A stretch of 37,385 nt of DNA from Sphaerobacter sp. (GCF_019683595.1 NZ_JADGHZ010000016.1:1-37385); one strand, 5' to 3'; counted from the first letter of the stretch, positions 16,801 to 26,286 are shown. Numbers and translations: made by a program. Notes: generated by a model from the letters alone, not told the origin.

Positions 16801-18251
16801 GCCTCCACCACCTTCAGCCGCCGAAGTCGCGGCCAGACCAGAAGCGCGTAGAGCGCCCCAACCAGCGAGATTGCGATGGCTTCTCCGATGAGGCTGGTGC
16901 CTGCCAGCAACCGTCCAGTGGCAAGGAGTCCCAGACACCCGCTCAGCCCCCACAGCATCGACACAGGTGATGGCACCATACGGGACGCCACGGCGAGTAC
17001 CGCGCAGTAGGTGGCGACGCCCGCCAGCGTGGCGACCGCTGCGCCTTCGACGCCCAGGACCGGGACGAGGAGATAGACCCCAACAACCATGACCGCGGCG
17101 CCGAGCCCCGCCGCCCAGACGAAGACGCCGGTCCGCGCCTCGAACTCACGGCGCTTCCCGCAGAGCTGGCTCAGACCGAAGAGAAACGCCGCGCCCAGCC
17201 CGAAGAGCACCAGGTGCCCCGACGCGACGTACTCACTGCGGATGTTCAGCAGCGCCAGGGCGCTCGGGATGACCAGCCCGATCGCGGTAACCAGCGGCAG
17301 GAAGACCGCGACGTACGTTCCTCCAAGCGCGCGTGCCCAGGCATTGGCCCCGGCCGGGTCGGTCCCATGGAGCTGGAACAGGCGCGGATTGAGGACGGCG
17401 AAGACGAGGTTGTACATTCCCCGCCCGAACTGCAGGCCGATGCTCATCCAGAACGTGTAGATGCCCAGATCCCGGAGGGACACCAGGCCGGCCAGGAGGT
17501 AGCGGTCGCCCGACTGAAGCAGCGTGACGATCAGCCCCGACAGCGCGAGCGGGAGACCATAGCCCACGCTGCGCCGGAGCAGCACGCGCGTGCTCTCCTG
17601 CGATCCCGCTGCGGGCATCGTGGTGCTGGCGAGCCGCCCCAGGCGCCAGTACTGCCAGGCAAGCACCGGCACGAAGCTGACGGCCGTTCCCATCAGCGCG
17701 GCCCCGGCCGGGTCGGTCGCCCGTGGGAGTAGCGCGAGCAGGAGGAGTACCTGAACCACCGCCAGGAGCACGGCGCTCGTGGTGTACCGTCGCTGATCGA
17801 ACACCCCGCGCAGCGTGCTCTGGAACAGGGTGTAGAGCGCGTTGCCGCAGAGGATGCCGACCGTCCAGGCCAGGTACGACCAGCGGAACCGATCACCCCC
17901 GAGCGTGCCGAGCGCCACCGCCAGCGCGGTCGCGATCAACCCTGTGACGGCCACCGTGCCCCACACCAGCCCCAGGTATCGCGGCAGGCGGGAGCCGTCC
18001 TCCGGCAAGAACCGGATCACGGCGTTCTGCAGCCAGCCGGTCGCCAGCGCCGCCGCGTAGGTCTGCGACAACCAGAACAGGGTGAAGACACCCATCGCCG
18101 CGGCCGGCACGTAGCGGCCCAGGATCAGGCTGACGCCGAAGCCGCGCAGCAACTCGCTCGCGATTCCGGGAGCCAGGCGCGCCGCGTCCGCCACGAGCAC
18201 GCGTTGGAACGGGCCCTGCACGCGTGCCGCGGCGCTCGTCTCGGTCTCCAT
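16797..18251 (-). CDS. Polysaccharide flippase (Wzx / MATE-like oligosaccharide exporter family)
   Basis: A 484-residue protein with about fourteen predicted membrane helices and short loops, typical of the polysaccharide-biosynthesis exporter family that flips undecaprenyl-linked repeat units. Early residues PGIASELLRGFGVSLILGRYV resemble the first-helix region of the family. Basic residues concentrate on the cytoplasmic loops. The ATG at 18251 is preceded by GGGGAAGG at a long spacing of about 11 bases; an upstream start at 18341 has no better site. The gap to the preceding sulfoquinovose synthase gene is 120 bases, with no obvious terminator. Confidence 0.88.
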   Translation of the reverse strand: METETSAAARVQGPFQRVLVADAARLAPGIASELLRGFGVSLILGRYVPAAAMGVFTLFWLSQTYAAALATGWLQNAVIRFLPEDGSRLPRYLGLVWGTVAVTGLIATALAVALGTLGGDRFRWSYLAWTVGILCGNALYTLFQSTLRGVFDQRRYTTSAVLLAVVQVLLLLALLPRATDPAGAALMGTAVSFVPVLAWQYWRLGRLASTTMPAAGSQESTRVLLRRSVGYGLPLALSGLIVTLLQSGDRYLLAGLVSLRDLGIYTFWMSIGLQFGRGMYNLVFAVLNPRLFQLHGTDPAGANAWARALGGTYVAVFLPLVTAIGLVIPSALALLNIRSEYVASGHLVLFGLGAAFLFGLSQLCGKRREFEARTGVFVWAAGLGAAVMVVGVYLLVPVLGVEGAAVATLAGVATYCAVLAVASRMVPSPVSMLWGLSGCLGLLATGRLLAGTSLIGEAIAISLVGALYALLVWPRLRRLKVVEA

Positions 18252-18371
18252 CGACCCGCGAACCTTCCCCGCGCCCGCCGCGCGGTATCGCTCCAGCGGG
18301 CACCAGGGTTCCGGCACGTGGCCGGAACCCGGACCCGCCACACTGCGACGCCGCCGGCGTGACCGGCGCGA

Positions 18372-19583
<1,212 letters not shown>

Positions 19584-19748
19584 TCATGCCGAGCCAGAGC
19601 CGGTGCCCCGAACCTCGGCGTCCCCCGGCGCCCCGCAGGCTCTTGGGCGCTCCCACGGCGGTGTGACCCGATCCGTCGCCGTTATGCGGCCCGTAGGGCG
19701 CGCGCCCACCTACCCGGGCAGCAGCCCGGTGCCGCGACTCGCACCAAT

Positions 19749-19774
19749 GGGTTGCAAGCCACCGTGTGCAACCC
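19749..19774. repeat. Inverted repeat in the operon leader
   Basis: GGGTTGCA (19749-19756) and TGCAACCC (19767-19774) form a perfect 8-bp inverted repeat around a 10-base loop. An alternative pairing, CCACCG with CGGTGG (about 19760-19765 and 19774-19780), overlaps it, so two mutually exclusive stems are possible. It would lie in the 5' leader of the polysaccharide operon, about 200 bases before the first start codon, or serve as an operator. Confidence 0.4.
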
Positions 19775-19850
19775 GGTGGAGTCCGGCCTTCTGTGCAAGC
19801 GAGCGTGCGCGCTTCCTACGACCGTCCTTGGGGCAATCCCAAGAACCAGC

Positions 19851-19856
19851 GTTATA
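19851..19856 (-). promoter_or_regulatory. Possible -10 box of the polysaccharide operon
   Basis: The minus strand reads TATAAC here, 5 of 6 matches to the -10 consensus, in the AT-richer part of the leader. No convincing -35 box lies 16-18 bases upstream (closest is GTCTGG), so an activator or alternative sigma factor may be needed. A start near 19844 would give a leader of about 295 bases. Confidence 0.25.
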
Positions 19857-20012
19857 GCTTGCAAGTCGCGTTCCAGACGGCTCGAATGAAACGTTTGCTG
19901 GACGCAATTTACCTAGGAAATTTTGGTTACCCTGCGGCTAGCCAATTGGTGCTATGCACCCATTAGGATGGCCGGCCCAATCGCGGCGCCGTGGCGCGGA
20001 CAGGTGAGTGCA

Positions 20013-20077
20013 CGCCCCCTCGGAGTCCTCCACCGCCCGCAGCGGCGTGCGGGTACAGCGCAGGGACTCCGTGGGCG
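20013..20077. other. Nested palindrome with strong RNA-structure potential
   Basis: Three stacked stems fit one 65-base element: CGCCC (20013-20017) with GGGCG (20073-20077); CGGAGTCC (20021-20028) with GGACTCCG (20064-20071); and CCCGCA (20036-20041) with TGCGGG (20048-20053) around a GCGGCG loop. All are perfect. Internal loops separate the stems, so it looks more like a folded RNA domain than a simple terminator. The strand cannot be decided from symmetry. It could be a leader element of the polysaccharide operon, a small RNA, or the processing or end signal of tRNA-Lys transcription. Confidence 0.5.
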
Positions 20078-20220
20078 ACGCAGCGTGCGAGAACGCGGAG
20101 CTCGGGGGCAGGGGAATACAAGACGATTGGCAACGGGGTGGCAACAGACAACCGTGGACGGAGCAGCCGAACACCTGCTATGCCGTTCGCTATTCGCGCC
20201 TGGATGCGGGAAAAGGGGGG

Positions 20221-20292
20221 TGAGCCCGCTGGGATTCGAACCCAGGACCCACGGATTAAAAGTCCGCTGCTCTACCGCTGAGCTACGGGCCC
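20221..20292 (-). tRNA. tRNA-Lys (anticodon UUU)
   Basis: A full cloverleaf of 72 bases. The acceptor GGGCCCG pairs with CGGGCTC (one G-U), the D-arm is GCTC...GAGC, and the anticodon stem GCGGA/TCCGT carries the loop CTTTTAA, giving anticodon TTT. The T-arm is CTGGG-TTCGAAT-CCCAG and the discriminator base is A. The 3' CCA is not encoded; the sequence continues CCCCCCTTTT, whose T-run may end transcription. No other tRNA is adjacent. Confidence 0.97.
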
Positions 20293-20313
20293 GCGCGAGG
20301 AATCTCTTTCGTA

Positions 20314-20319
20314 ATTCTA
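20314..20319 (-). promoter_or_regulatory. Probable -10 box of tRNA-Lys
   Basis: The minus strand reads TAGAAT (5 of 6 to consensus). Transcription would start about 15 bases before the mature tRNA 5' end. The -35 region is not recognisable. Confidence 0.4.
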
Positions 20320-20446
20320 CCGCATTCGGTCGATCCGAGGCTGGCGCGGCGTCGGGCCGGCAGGGCGTGGCGGGCTGGCGGGGTGGATGCCGTATGCTTT
20401 GGGCGCGCGGCAGGGGCTACGCGGGCGGCGCCAATGAGAGGAGCCG

Positions 20447-20695
20447 ATGGTGGTACTGGATGAGGCGACGGCGTACCGACTGGTGACGGAGGCGATCGAG
20501 CGCGTCGGGGGGACGAGGCGGATCCACGGGAACCCGCGGCACCCGTTCTCGTTCGACGCCACGCGCGAAGTCGAGGTTCAGGGCTACACCGTGCTGATCC
20601 GCTACGGGGAGATCTCGAGCCCGGCGGTGGCCGAGGTCGAGGGCTATGTGTTCGAGATCCTCGCCGATGAGGTCGTGAAGCTCTTCGGGCCGTAG
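20447..20695 (+). CDS. Small conserved-looking protein of unknown function (82 aa)
   Basis: I do not recognise this protein. It is 82 residues, soluble and acidic. A helical N-terminus (VVLDEATAYRLVTEAIERVG) is followed by an alternating beta-rich stretch (FSFDATREVEVQGYTVLIRYGEIS) and a C-terminal helix (YVFEILADEVVKLFG). There are no Cys and no membrane segment. The ATG has a strong GAGAGGAG site 5 bases upstream, and codon use matches the neighbours, so it is very likely real. It ends 23 bases before the DUF92 gene on the same strand, suggesting one transcript. A TATGCT at 20393-20398 is a weak candidate -10 box. Confidence 0.72.
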   Translation: MVVLDEATAYRLVTEAIERVGGTRRIHGNPRHPFSFDATREVEVQGYTVLIRYGEISSPAVAEVEGYVFEILADEVVKLFGP

Positions 20696-20718
20696 GGGAC
20701 GCGGAACGGAGCGGGTCG

Positions 20719-21549
20719 GTGACACGGGTAGGGAGGACCGGGGATCTCGTGGCCCGCGTGGCGCTCGGCGCGGGATTGGCCGGCGTGGTCGCCGTGGCCG
20801 GGTGGCGGCGAGGAGCGCTGACGGCTGACGGTGCGGCGGCAGCGGTGGCGGTCGGGACGCCGGTGTTCGCCGTCGGGGGCGGGCGTTGGGCTGCGGTGCT
20901 GGTGGGGTTCTTCACGCTGTCGAGTGCGCTGTCGCAGGTGGGACGGGAGCGGAAGGCTCCGATGGCGGCCGTGGCGAGCAAGGGATCCCGGCGGGATGCG
21001 GGACAGGTGCTCGCCAACGGCGGGGTGGCAGCGGGCGCCGCGGTCGTGGCAGGGATCACCGGGAAGCCGGAGGTGGCCTTCCCCGCCTACCTCGGCGCGA
21101 TGGCGGCCGCCACGAGCGACACCTGGGCGACCGAGATCGGGATGCTGAGCCGGCGGCCGCCACGGTCGATCGTGACCTTGCGCCGGGTGCGGCCGGGGAT
21201 GTCGGGTGGCGTTACCCCGCTGGGGCTCGCGGCGGCCGCCGCGGGTGGCGCGACGATCGGGCTGATCGGCTCGCTCCGGAGGCCGCGATGGGGGCTGGTG
21301 ACGCTGGGCACGCTCGCGGGTCTGGCGGGTTCGCTGGCGGACAGCGTCGCGGGAGCCACGGTGCAGGGTGTCTACCGGTGCCCGCGTTGCGGGGAGGAGA
21401 CGGAGCGGCGGGTGCATCCCTGCGGCACACCGACGATCCCGGTGCGCGGTGTGGCCTGGATCGATAATGACGTGGTGAACCTGTTCGGGTCTGTGGTGGG
21501 TGCGGTGACCGCGCTGGTGCTGGCGCGGCGGCCCGGCCGCCGGGGGTGA
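20719..21549 (+). CDS. DUF92 family integral membrane protein
   Basis: A 276-residue polytopic protein of the DUF92/TIGR00297 family, with about six or seven hydrophobic segments. Family blocks are GWRRGALTADGAAAAVAVGT, SKGSRRDAGQVLANGGVAA (residues about 88-106), ATSDTWATEIGMLS and GLAGSLADSVAGATVQ. Plant VTE6, a phytyl-phosphate kinase, belongs to this family; bacterial members are mostly unassigned, and an isoprenyl-phosphate-related role is only a suggestion. A short hydrophilic insert, YRCPRCGEETERRVHPCGT (about 219-237), contains three Cys and a His and may bind a metal. The GTG at 20719 has GGAG upstream. It follows the small orphan gene and converges with hemQ, with 38 bases between stops. 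Confidence 0.82.
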   Translation: MTRVGRTGDLVARVALGAGLAGVVAVAGWRRGALTADGAAAAVAVGTPVFAVGGGRWAAVLVGFFTLSSALSQVGRERKAPMAAVASKGSRRDAGQVLANGGVAAGAAVVAGITGKPEVAFPAYLGAMAAATSDTWATEIGMLSRRPPRSIVTLRRVRPGMSGGVTPLGLAAAAAGGATIGLIGSLRRPRWGLVTLGTLAGLAGSLADSVAGATVQGVYRCPRCGEETERRVHPCGTPTIPVRGVAWIDNDVVNLFGSVVGAVTALVLARRPGRRG

Positions 21550-21587
21550 CGGTCCACGCCCCGGCGGCACGGGACGGGCTGACACTG

Positions 21588-22262
21588 CTACCCGAGGTCG
21601 AGGAGCGCCTCCTGCGGCTCCTTGCGGCGGCCGAGGAAGATCGGGGTGTCCACCTTCGTGTAGATCCGCACTTCGGCTGCGCGGAGGCGCTGGACCATCG
21701 CGACGAGCTGCGCCGGGTCGTCGTCCTCAAGCGCAACGACGAACTCCTGATCGGCGATGCCGAACGAGCTCACGGTGTTGGTCAGGATCGTCGGGAACTC
21801 CCGGCCCAGCTCCCCGTGGACCAGCATCAACTCACGGCGCTTCTCGAACGGCAGCAGATACCACTCGGGCGTCTTCGTGAAGGGGTAGACGCTGAGATAC
21901 TTCTTCGGCGGCACGCCCTTGAGGAAGGCCGGTCCGTGCTCGGGGTCGTACTGGGAGGCCGTCGCCAAGCCCAGATAGGCGTGGCGCATCTCCAGGTGCT
22001 GCCCGAGCGGCGTGCGGTTGAGGTCGACGGCAAGCGCCTGCAGCGCGTCGACGTCATCCGCGATGGTCCAGAGGATGAGGTCCACGTCCGCGCTGAAGCC
22101 CACGGTGGAGTAGGCCGCGCGGAGTGTGACGGTGTCGCGGTGCGCATCGAGCGTGCGCAGGAAGGCATCGCGCCCTTCCGTGCGCTCGGCGTCGGCCAGC
22201 GTGCGCCACTCCGGCCGCGCCTTGTAGAGCCAGAAGACCGTGAAACGGGTCGAACCGCTCAT
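21588..22262 (-). CDS. hemQ: HemQ-type coproheme decarboxylase (chlorite-dismutase fold)
   Basis: A 224-residue chlorite-dismutase-family protein. HemQ converts iron-coproporphyrin III to haem b by two oxidative decarboxylations, the last step of the coproporphyrin-dependent pathway of monoderm bacteria. Visible features are Y126-P-F-T-K130 (the catalytic Tyr and the conserved Lys of the YPxxK motif) and H149 in LVHGELGREF, the likely proximal haem ligand. The stretch 157-168, where true chlorite dismutases carry the distal Arg, has none, arguing against chlorite detoxification. I chose the ATG at 22262, with GAGAGGAG at an 11-base spacing; an in-frame start at 22328 is possible but adds an unconserved tail. 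It lies 84 bases downstream of the M16 peptidase gene on the same strand. Confidence 0.87.
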   Translation of the reverse strand: MSGSTRFTVFWLYKARPEWRTLADAERTEGRDAFLRTLDAHRDTVTLRAAYSTVGFSADVDLILWTIADDVDALQALAVDLNRTPLGQHLEMRHAYLGLATASQYDPEHGPAFLKGVPPKKYLSVYPFTKTPEWYLLPFEKRRELMLVHGELGREFPTILTNTVSSFGIADQEFVVALEDDDPAQLVAMVQRLRAAEVRIYTKVDTPIFLGRRKEPQEALLDLG

Positions 22263-22346
22263 CAGAGTGGGGACTCCTCTCCTGCACCCAGGTGGGCCAG
22301 TGCCCACTATCCGGCCGGATTGTAGCACCGGGAGCGGGGTCGGGTC

Positions 22347-24980
22347 TTATGTCTCGCTCTCCGGGCTGACCACGACGACCGCCATCCGGTCGGGCAGGAG
22401 GTAGCGCGCGGCCGCGTCACGGATCTGCTCGCGTGTCAGCGCGTTCAGCCGGCCCGGCAGTTGCTCGACGTAATCGAGCTCAAAGCCGTAGAAGGCGATG
22501 TCGAGCATGATCGAGGCGATGGCGCCGCTGCTCTCCAGGCCGAGCGGGAGGCTGCCGATGAGGTAGCTCTTGGCGTCGGCCAGCTCCTCATCCTCCACGA
22601 GTTCCTCGCGGAGACGCTCGACCTCAGCGATGATGCTCTCTACGGCACGCTCGACATTCACCGGGTTGACGCCCGCGTATGCCGCCCAGAGTCCCCGGCC
22701 CAGGCTTGCTTCCAGGGTGCTGTAGACGTAGTAGGCCATCCCCTGGCGTTCCCGGACCCGCGCACCGAGGCGCCCCATGAGCCCGAGGCGACCGAGGATG
22801 ACGTTAGCGACGCGCAGGGCGTGGTAGTCGGGGTCCTTCCAGGCGAGCGCCGGGAGGCCGAGGGCGATGTCGGCCTGGCTCTTCCCGGCAATCTGCTCCT
22901 CGCGCCGCACGCGCGACGGCGGTGGGTCGACCGGCGCGATCTCCGGCGCGGGCGCGGCATCGCTCGGCTCCCAGCCCTCGAAGGCTCGCGCGACGTGCTC
23001 CCAGGCGGCTTCGACGGGGACGCCACCCGCCACGGCCAGGATGGCGCGGTTCGGCCGGTAGAGGCGGCGGTGGAAGTCCGCCAGGTGGTCGCGGTTCATG
23101 CCGGTCAGCGTCTCCTCCGTGCCAATCGCCCGGTGGTGGTACGGATGTCCCTCCGGGTAGAGCGTGGCCCGCAGGGTGTAGGCGGCCTGAGCACGGGTGT
23201 CGTTGAGCATCTGCCGCAGTGCGGTCAGCGACTGCTCCCGCATCCGGTCGATTTCCGCCTCGGGGAAGGTCGGCTCGCGCACGACCTCCGCCAACAGTTC
23301 GGCCAGCCGCCCGACATCCTCCTTAAGGCACGTCGCCCGGATGTCGACATAGTCGCGCCCGGGACTGACCGACAGGGCGGCCCCCAGGCTGTCGAGCTCC
23401 TCATTCAGCTCGGCGAACGAGCGGTGTGAGGTGCCGCGCGGGAGCATCTGCGCGGTGAACCGCGCCAGGCCCGGCGTCTCGCCGTCCGCGATCGCGCCGG
23501 CCGGCAGGCGCAGCTCGAGCACCGCCGCGTCGCTGGTCGGGTCGTGGTGCCCCAGCAGGCGGAGCCCGCTGTCCAGCGTCCGCTCCTGGATGTCGAGTTT
23601 CGGCGCGGGTAGCGAGTCGGGGCGACCGCCCGGTGCATCCGAGAAGAAGTGCGGGCGAACCGGCAGCGGGCCGATATCGGCCGCGGGGACCGCCGGCGCG
23701 GGGGCGGTCGGTTCGAGCCAGCCCACCGTCGCCCGGTCCGGCGTGACGTAGGTGCGCGCGACCCGGAGCAGGTCGTCCGGGGTCACCGCCGCCAGGCGGT
23801 CAACGAAAGTATCGGGGTCGACGCCGGGTGCCACCGTGTGGAGCGAGCCGAGCCAGTACGCCTGACTGCTGACGCTCTCCCCGGCGTATGCGAACTGGGC
23901 GCGGAGCTGCTTGATCGCGCGTGCCAGCTCGTCCTCGGGCACCGGCTCCTCGCGCAGCCGGGCCAGCTCCTCCTGGACGATCGCCTCGACGCGTGCCGGC
24001 TCGGTGCTCGGCACGAGCGTGGCTGAGACGCTAAAGAGGTAGGGGTCGATGGTGAGCGAGAAGGAGGAGCCTGCCGCGCTGCACAGGCCGCTGGCGACGA
24101 GGGCGCGGTAGAGCCGTGAACTGCGACCCATGCCGCCACCGCCGCCGTAGCCCATCGCTTTCCCGCCGGAGAGGACGGTGTCGAGCACCACCATCGGCAG
24201 GGCGTCGGGATCCTCGGCGCGCGGGGCGTGGAAGGCCATCAACATCGTCGCCGTCGGCGCCGGGCGGCGCACCACCACGCGGCGTTCCCCGCTCTGGGGT
24301 GGCTCCACCGTGCGCACCGGAGGCGGCTCCGGGCCGGATGGGATGGCGCCGAACCGCCGCTCGATCTCGGCCAGGATCGCCTCGGCGTCGACATCGCCCA
24401 CGACCACCACGGTCGCGTTGTTCGGCGTGTAGTAGGTGCGGTAGTGGCGATACAGGTCGTCACGCGTGATCTGGCGCAGGTCGGACGTGAACCCGATGAC
24501 CCCCTGGCCATAGGGGTGCGCGCGGAAGGCCGCCCCGATCACTTCCTCACGAAGGTGGAAGGTGGGCTGGTTCTCGTTCCCCTCCCGCTCGGAGAGGATC
24601 ACCGTGCGCTCGCTCTCGACCTCGCTCGGGTCGAAGACGGCGTTCTGCATGCGGTCCGATTCGATATCGGCGCCGAGGAGGATCTGCGGCGCGGGCAACG
24701 TCTCGAAGTAGGCGGTGTAGTCGATCCAGGTGAAGCCGTTCAGCGTGCCGCCGTGCTTGTTCACCTCCCGGAAGATCTCGCCCGGCTGGTAGGTGGGCGT
24801 CCCCTTGAAGACCATATGCTCAACCCAGTGGGAGATGCCCGTGATGCCGGGGACCTCGTTGCGGCCGCCGACGCGGTACCAGACCCAGAAGGAGGCCACC
24901 GGCGCCCGGTGGACCTCACGGATGAGGACGGTGAGCCCGTTGTCCAGTGTCGCCTTTAGTGTCTGCGCGACGTCCGCCAT
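22347..24980 (-). CDS. M16 family zinc peptidase, two M16 modules in one chain
   Basis: An 877-residue inverzincin. The N-terminal module has the inverted zinc motif H51-W-V-E54-H55 and the distal Glu near E131 in VILSEREGNENQ, 76 residues after H55 as in the family. The C-terminal module (about 450-877) keeps the fold, with GLARFTAQMLPRG where the motif would be, so it lacks the zinc ligands and is the usual inactive partner. Bacterial relatives are often two separate half-size genes; here they are fused, with a Pro/Ala-rich linker around 415-440. A Gly run, GYGGGGGMG (about 270-278), marks the flexible loop. No signal peptide is seen, so it is probably cytoplasmic. The ATG at 24980 has GGGAGGG just upstream. 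Confidence 0.93.
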   Translation of the reverse strand: MADVAQTLKATLDNGLTVLIREVHRAPVASFWVWYRVGGRNEVPGITGISHWVEHMVFKGTPTYQPGEIFREVNKHGGTLNGFTWIDYTAYFETLPAPQILLGADIESDRMQNAVFDPSEVESERTVILSEREGNENQPTFHLREEVIGAAFRAHPYGQGVIGFTSDLRQITRDDLYRHYRTYYTPNNATVVVVGDVDAEAILAEIERRFGAIPSGPEPPPVRTVEPPQSGERRVVVRRPAPTATMLMAFHAPRAEDPDALPMVVLDTVLSGGKAMGYGGGGGMGRSSRLYRALVASGLCSAAGSSFSLTIDPYLFSVSATLVPSTEPARVEAIVQEELARLREEPVPEDELARAIKQLRAQFAYAGESVSSQAYWLGSLHTVAPGVDPDTFVDRLAAVTPDDLLRVARTYVTPDRATVGWLEPTAPAPAVPAADIGPLPVRPHFFSDAPGGRPDSLPAPKLDIQERTLDSGLRLLGHHDPTSDAAVLELRLPAGAIADGETPGLARFTAQMLPRGTSHRSFAELNEELDSLGAALSVSPGRDYVDIRATCLKEDVGRLAELLAEVVREPTFPEAEIDRMREQSLTALRQMLNDTRAQAAYTLRATLYPEGHPYHHRAIGTEETLTGMNRDHLADFHRRLYRPNRAILAVAGGVPVEAAWEHVARAFEGWEPSDAAPAPEIAPVDPPPSRVRREEQIAGKSQADIALGLPALAWKDPDYHALRVANVILGRLGLMGRLGARVRERQGMAYYVYSTLEASLGRGLWAAYAGVNPVNVERAVESIIAEVERLREELVEDEELADAKSYLIGSLPLGLESSGAIASIMLDIAFYGFELDYVEQLPGRLNALTREQIRDAAARYLLPDRMAVVVVSPESET

Positions 24981-25336
24981 GTTCCCTCCCACCGGCTACG
25001 CCCGGTCCCAGTACGCGACGGTCGTGTCGCCTCCGCATGCCTTGCGCCTTCGTTATACCACCGCGCCGGTTCGTGCCGGCTTATCGCGGGCACGGCCGAG
25101 GGTGGCGCACCGCAGTGGGTTGGGGCCAGGCCGGCGTGGTACCGTTGTGACGAGCGGTTCGTGGTGGATTTGAGGCGTGCCTGCCTGTACACCGGAGCAG
25201 GGCGAGATCGTGCCTCAGCCGCGTCGTCACCGGGGCGTACGGTGGGCTCGGAGCGCCGAGCGGTTCCGCCCGCGCGATCGGTCCGTGCACTGCTCCCCGT
25301 AGCTCCGGTCCGTCAGTCTCTTGCCGGTGGTTGGTC
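24981..25336. other. 356-base gap between the M16 and 96-aa genes
   Basis: No coding potential is convincing here. The minus strand has TATAAC at 25057-25052, a possible -10 box for the M16/hemQ transcript with a leader of about 65 bases, but no clear -35. The small perfect hairpin GCTCGG-AGCG-CCGAGC lies at 25246-25261, downstream of the 96-aa gene, without a T-tract. Confidence 0.4.
25052..25057 (-). promoter_or_regulatory. Possible -10 box of the M16-hemQ transcript
   Basis: The minus strand reads TATAAC, the same hexamer as the candidate box of the polysaccharide operon. Neither site has a recognisable -35. The start codon is 72 bases downstream. Confidence 0.3.
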
Positions 25337-25627
25337 CTAGCCCGGCGACTCACCGTGGTCTTGGAAATTGGCTGCGCGTGACTTCAGGAAGTTGCTGTCG
25401 GCTCCGCTCTCGTAGATGTGCTCGATGTGCTGCCAGGCTTGTGAGGGGATCGCCTCCGCGACCTCCTTTGCCGAGTGGAAGGTTCGATCTGGCAGGTGGT
25501 CGGCCAGCACCTGGCGAACGGTGGGCGCCATGCGGAAGTGCTCCATGAGCGCCTCACGCGACCATGCATGGGACCAGTTCAATTGGCTGAGCTCACGCTC
25601 GATAATGTTTCTTGCGGGGTGTGGCAT
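25337..25627 (-). CDS. Small protein of unknown function (96 aa)
   Basis: I do not recognise this protein. It is soluble, 96 residues and mostly helical by appearance, with segments NIIERELSQLNWSHAWSREA, MEHFRMAPTVRQVLADHL and SAKEVAEAIPSQAWQHIEHI; it has three Trp and several His. The ATG at 25627 has a strong GGGAGG 6 bases upstream, which decides this start over the in-frame codon at 25675. It is divergent from the DNA-repair methyltransferase gene across 110 bases. Its base composition is slightly lower in G+C than its neighbours, but not enough to claim transfer. Confidence 0.65.
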   Translation of the reverse strand: MPHPARNIIERELSQLNWSHAWSREALMEHFRMAPTVRQVLADHLPDRTFHSAKEVAEAIPSQAWQHIEHIYESGADSNFLKSRAANFQDHGESPG

Positions 25628-25737
25628 TGCGGCCTCCCTTCGGGCTACCGTGATCCAGGCGCTGACGCATCGCACCTCGCGTGCCCTTCCTTCCGCGATC
25701 GCGCGTGGGGAAAGGCAGACGAAGTGAGGAGGAGACC

Positions 25738-26286
25738 ATGCGCGAGAAGGTGGTCATGCGGGCACCCGGCTTCGTGCTCGAAGTCGGCCAGGTGACGACC
25801 GGCTTCGGTCCAATCTGGGTCGCGGCCGGGACTCGCGGGCTGCGGGTGGTCACCGTTCCGGGCCGCACACGGGAGGAGTGCCTGCGTGAGGCGCTGCGGC
25901 ACGGTCAGGACGTTCCCATCGTCGACGGCGGACCGCTGGTGGAACAGGCTCGGGAGGAGTTGACCGCCTATTTCGAAGGGCGGCTGCAGCGCTTCACCGT
26001 GCCGCTCGACCCAGTGGGCACGGCGTTCCAGCGGCGGGTCTGGGCGGAGGTGGCGGCGATCCCATATGGCGAGACGGCGACGTACCGGCAGATCGCCGAG
26101 CGGATCGGGAACCCGCGTGCGGTCCGCGCGGTCGGTGCGGCGAACGGAGCGAATCCGCTGGCCATTATCATCCCCTGCCACCGCGTTGTCGGCAGCGACG
26201 GCTCCCTCACGGGCTACGGCGGCGGGCTCGCGGTGAAGCGGGCGCTGCTGGACCTGGAGGCGCGCTGCCGCGCGGCGCGGCCGTGA
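25738..26286 (+). CDS. ogt: Methylated-DNA--[protein]-cysteine S-methyltransferase
   Basis: A 182-residue suicide repair protein that removes alkyl groups from O6-alkylguanine. The acceptor is C147 in IIPCHRVVG. The DNA-binding helix-turn-helix is TYRQIAERIGNPRAVRAVG (about 115-133), with R128 as the base-flipping arginine finger. The N-terminal ribonuclease-like domain covers about 10-90. It has no Ada transcription-factor domain, so it is an Ogt-type stand-alone enzyme. The ATG at 25738 has GAGGAGGAG 4-5 bases upstream, which selects it over an in-frame start at 25681. Confidence 0.95.
   Translation: MREKVVMRAPGFVLEVGQVTTGFGPIWVAAGTRGLRVVTVPGRTREECLREALRHGQDVPIVDGGPLVEQAREELTAYFEGRLQRFTVPLDPVGTAFQRRVWAEVAAIPYGETATYRQIAERIGNPRAVRAVGAANGANPLAIIIPCHRVVGSDGSLTGYGGGLAVKRALLDLEARCRAARP

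Noticed and set aside
20221-20292. tRNA-Lys as the attachment site of an island carrying the polysaccharide operon
   Set aside because: The operon lies on the 3' side of the tRNA, as an island would, but there is no integrase and I find no second copy of the tRNA 3' end in the window.
21588-22262. Chlorite dismutase
   Set aside because: The fold matches, but the segment that carries the distal Arg in true chlorite dismutases has none, and the YPxxK motif fits HemQ. No perchlorate or chlorate genes are nearby.
22347-24980. Two separate M16 genes with a frameshift fusion
   Set aside because: The frame is continuous through a Pro/Ala linker with no internal ribosome site or stop remnant, and the second module lacks zinc ligands as in natural fused forms.
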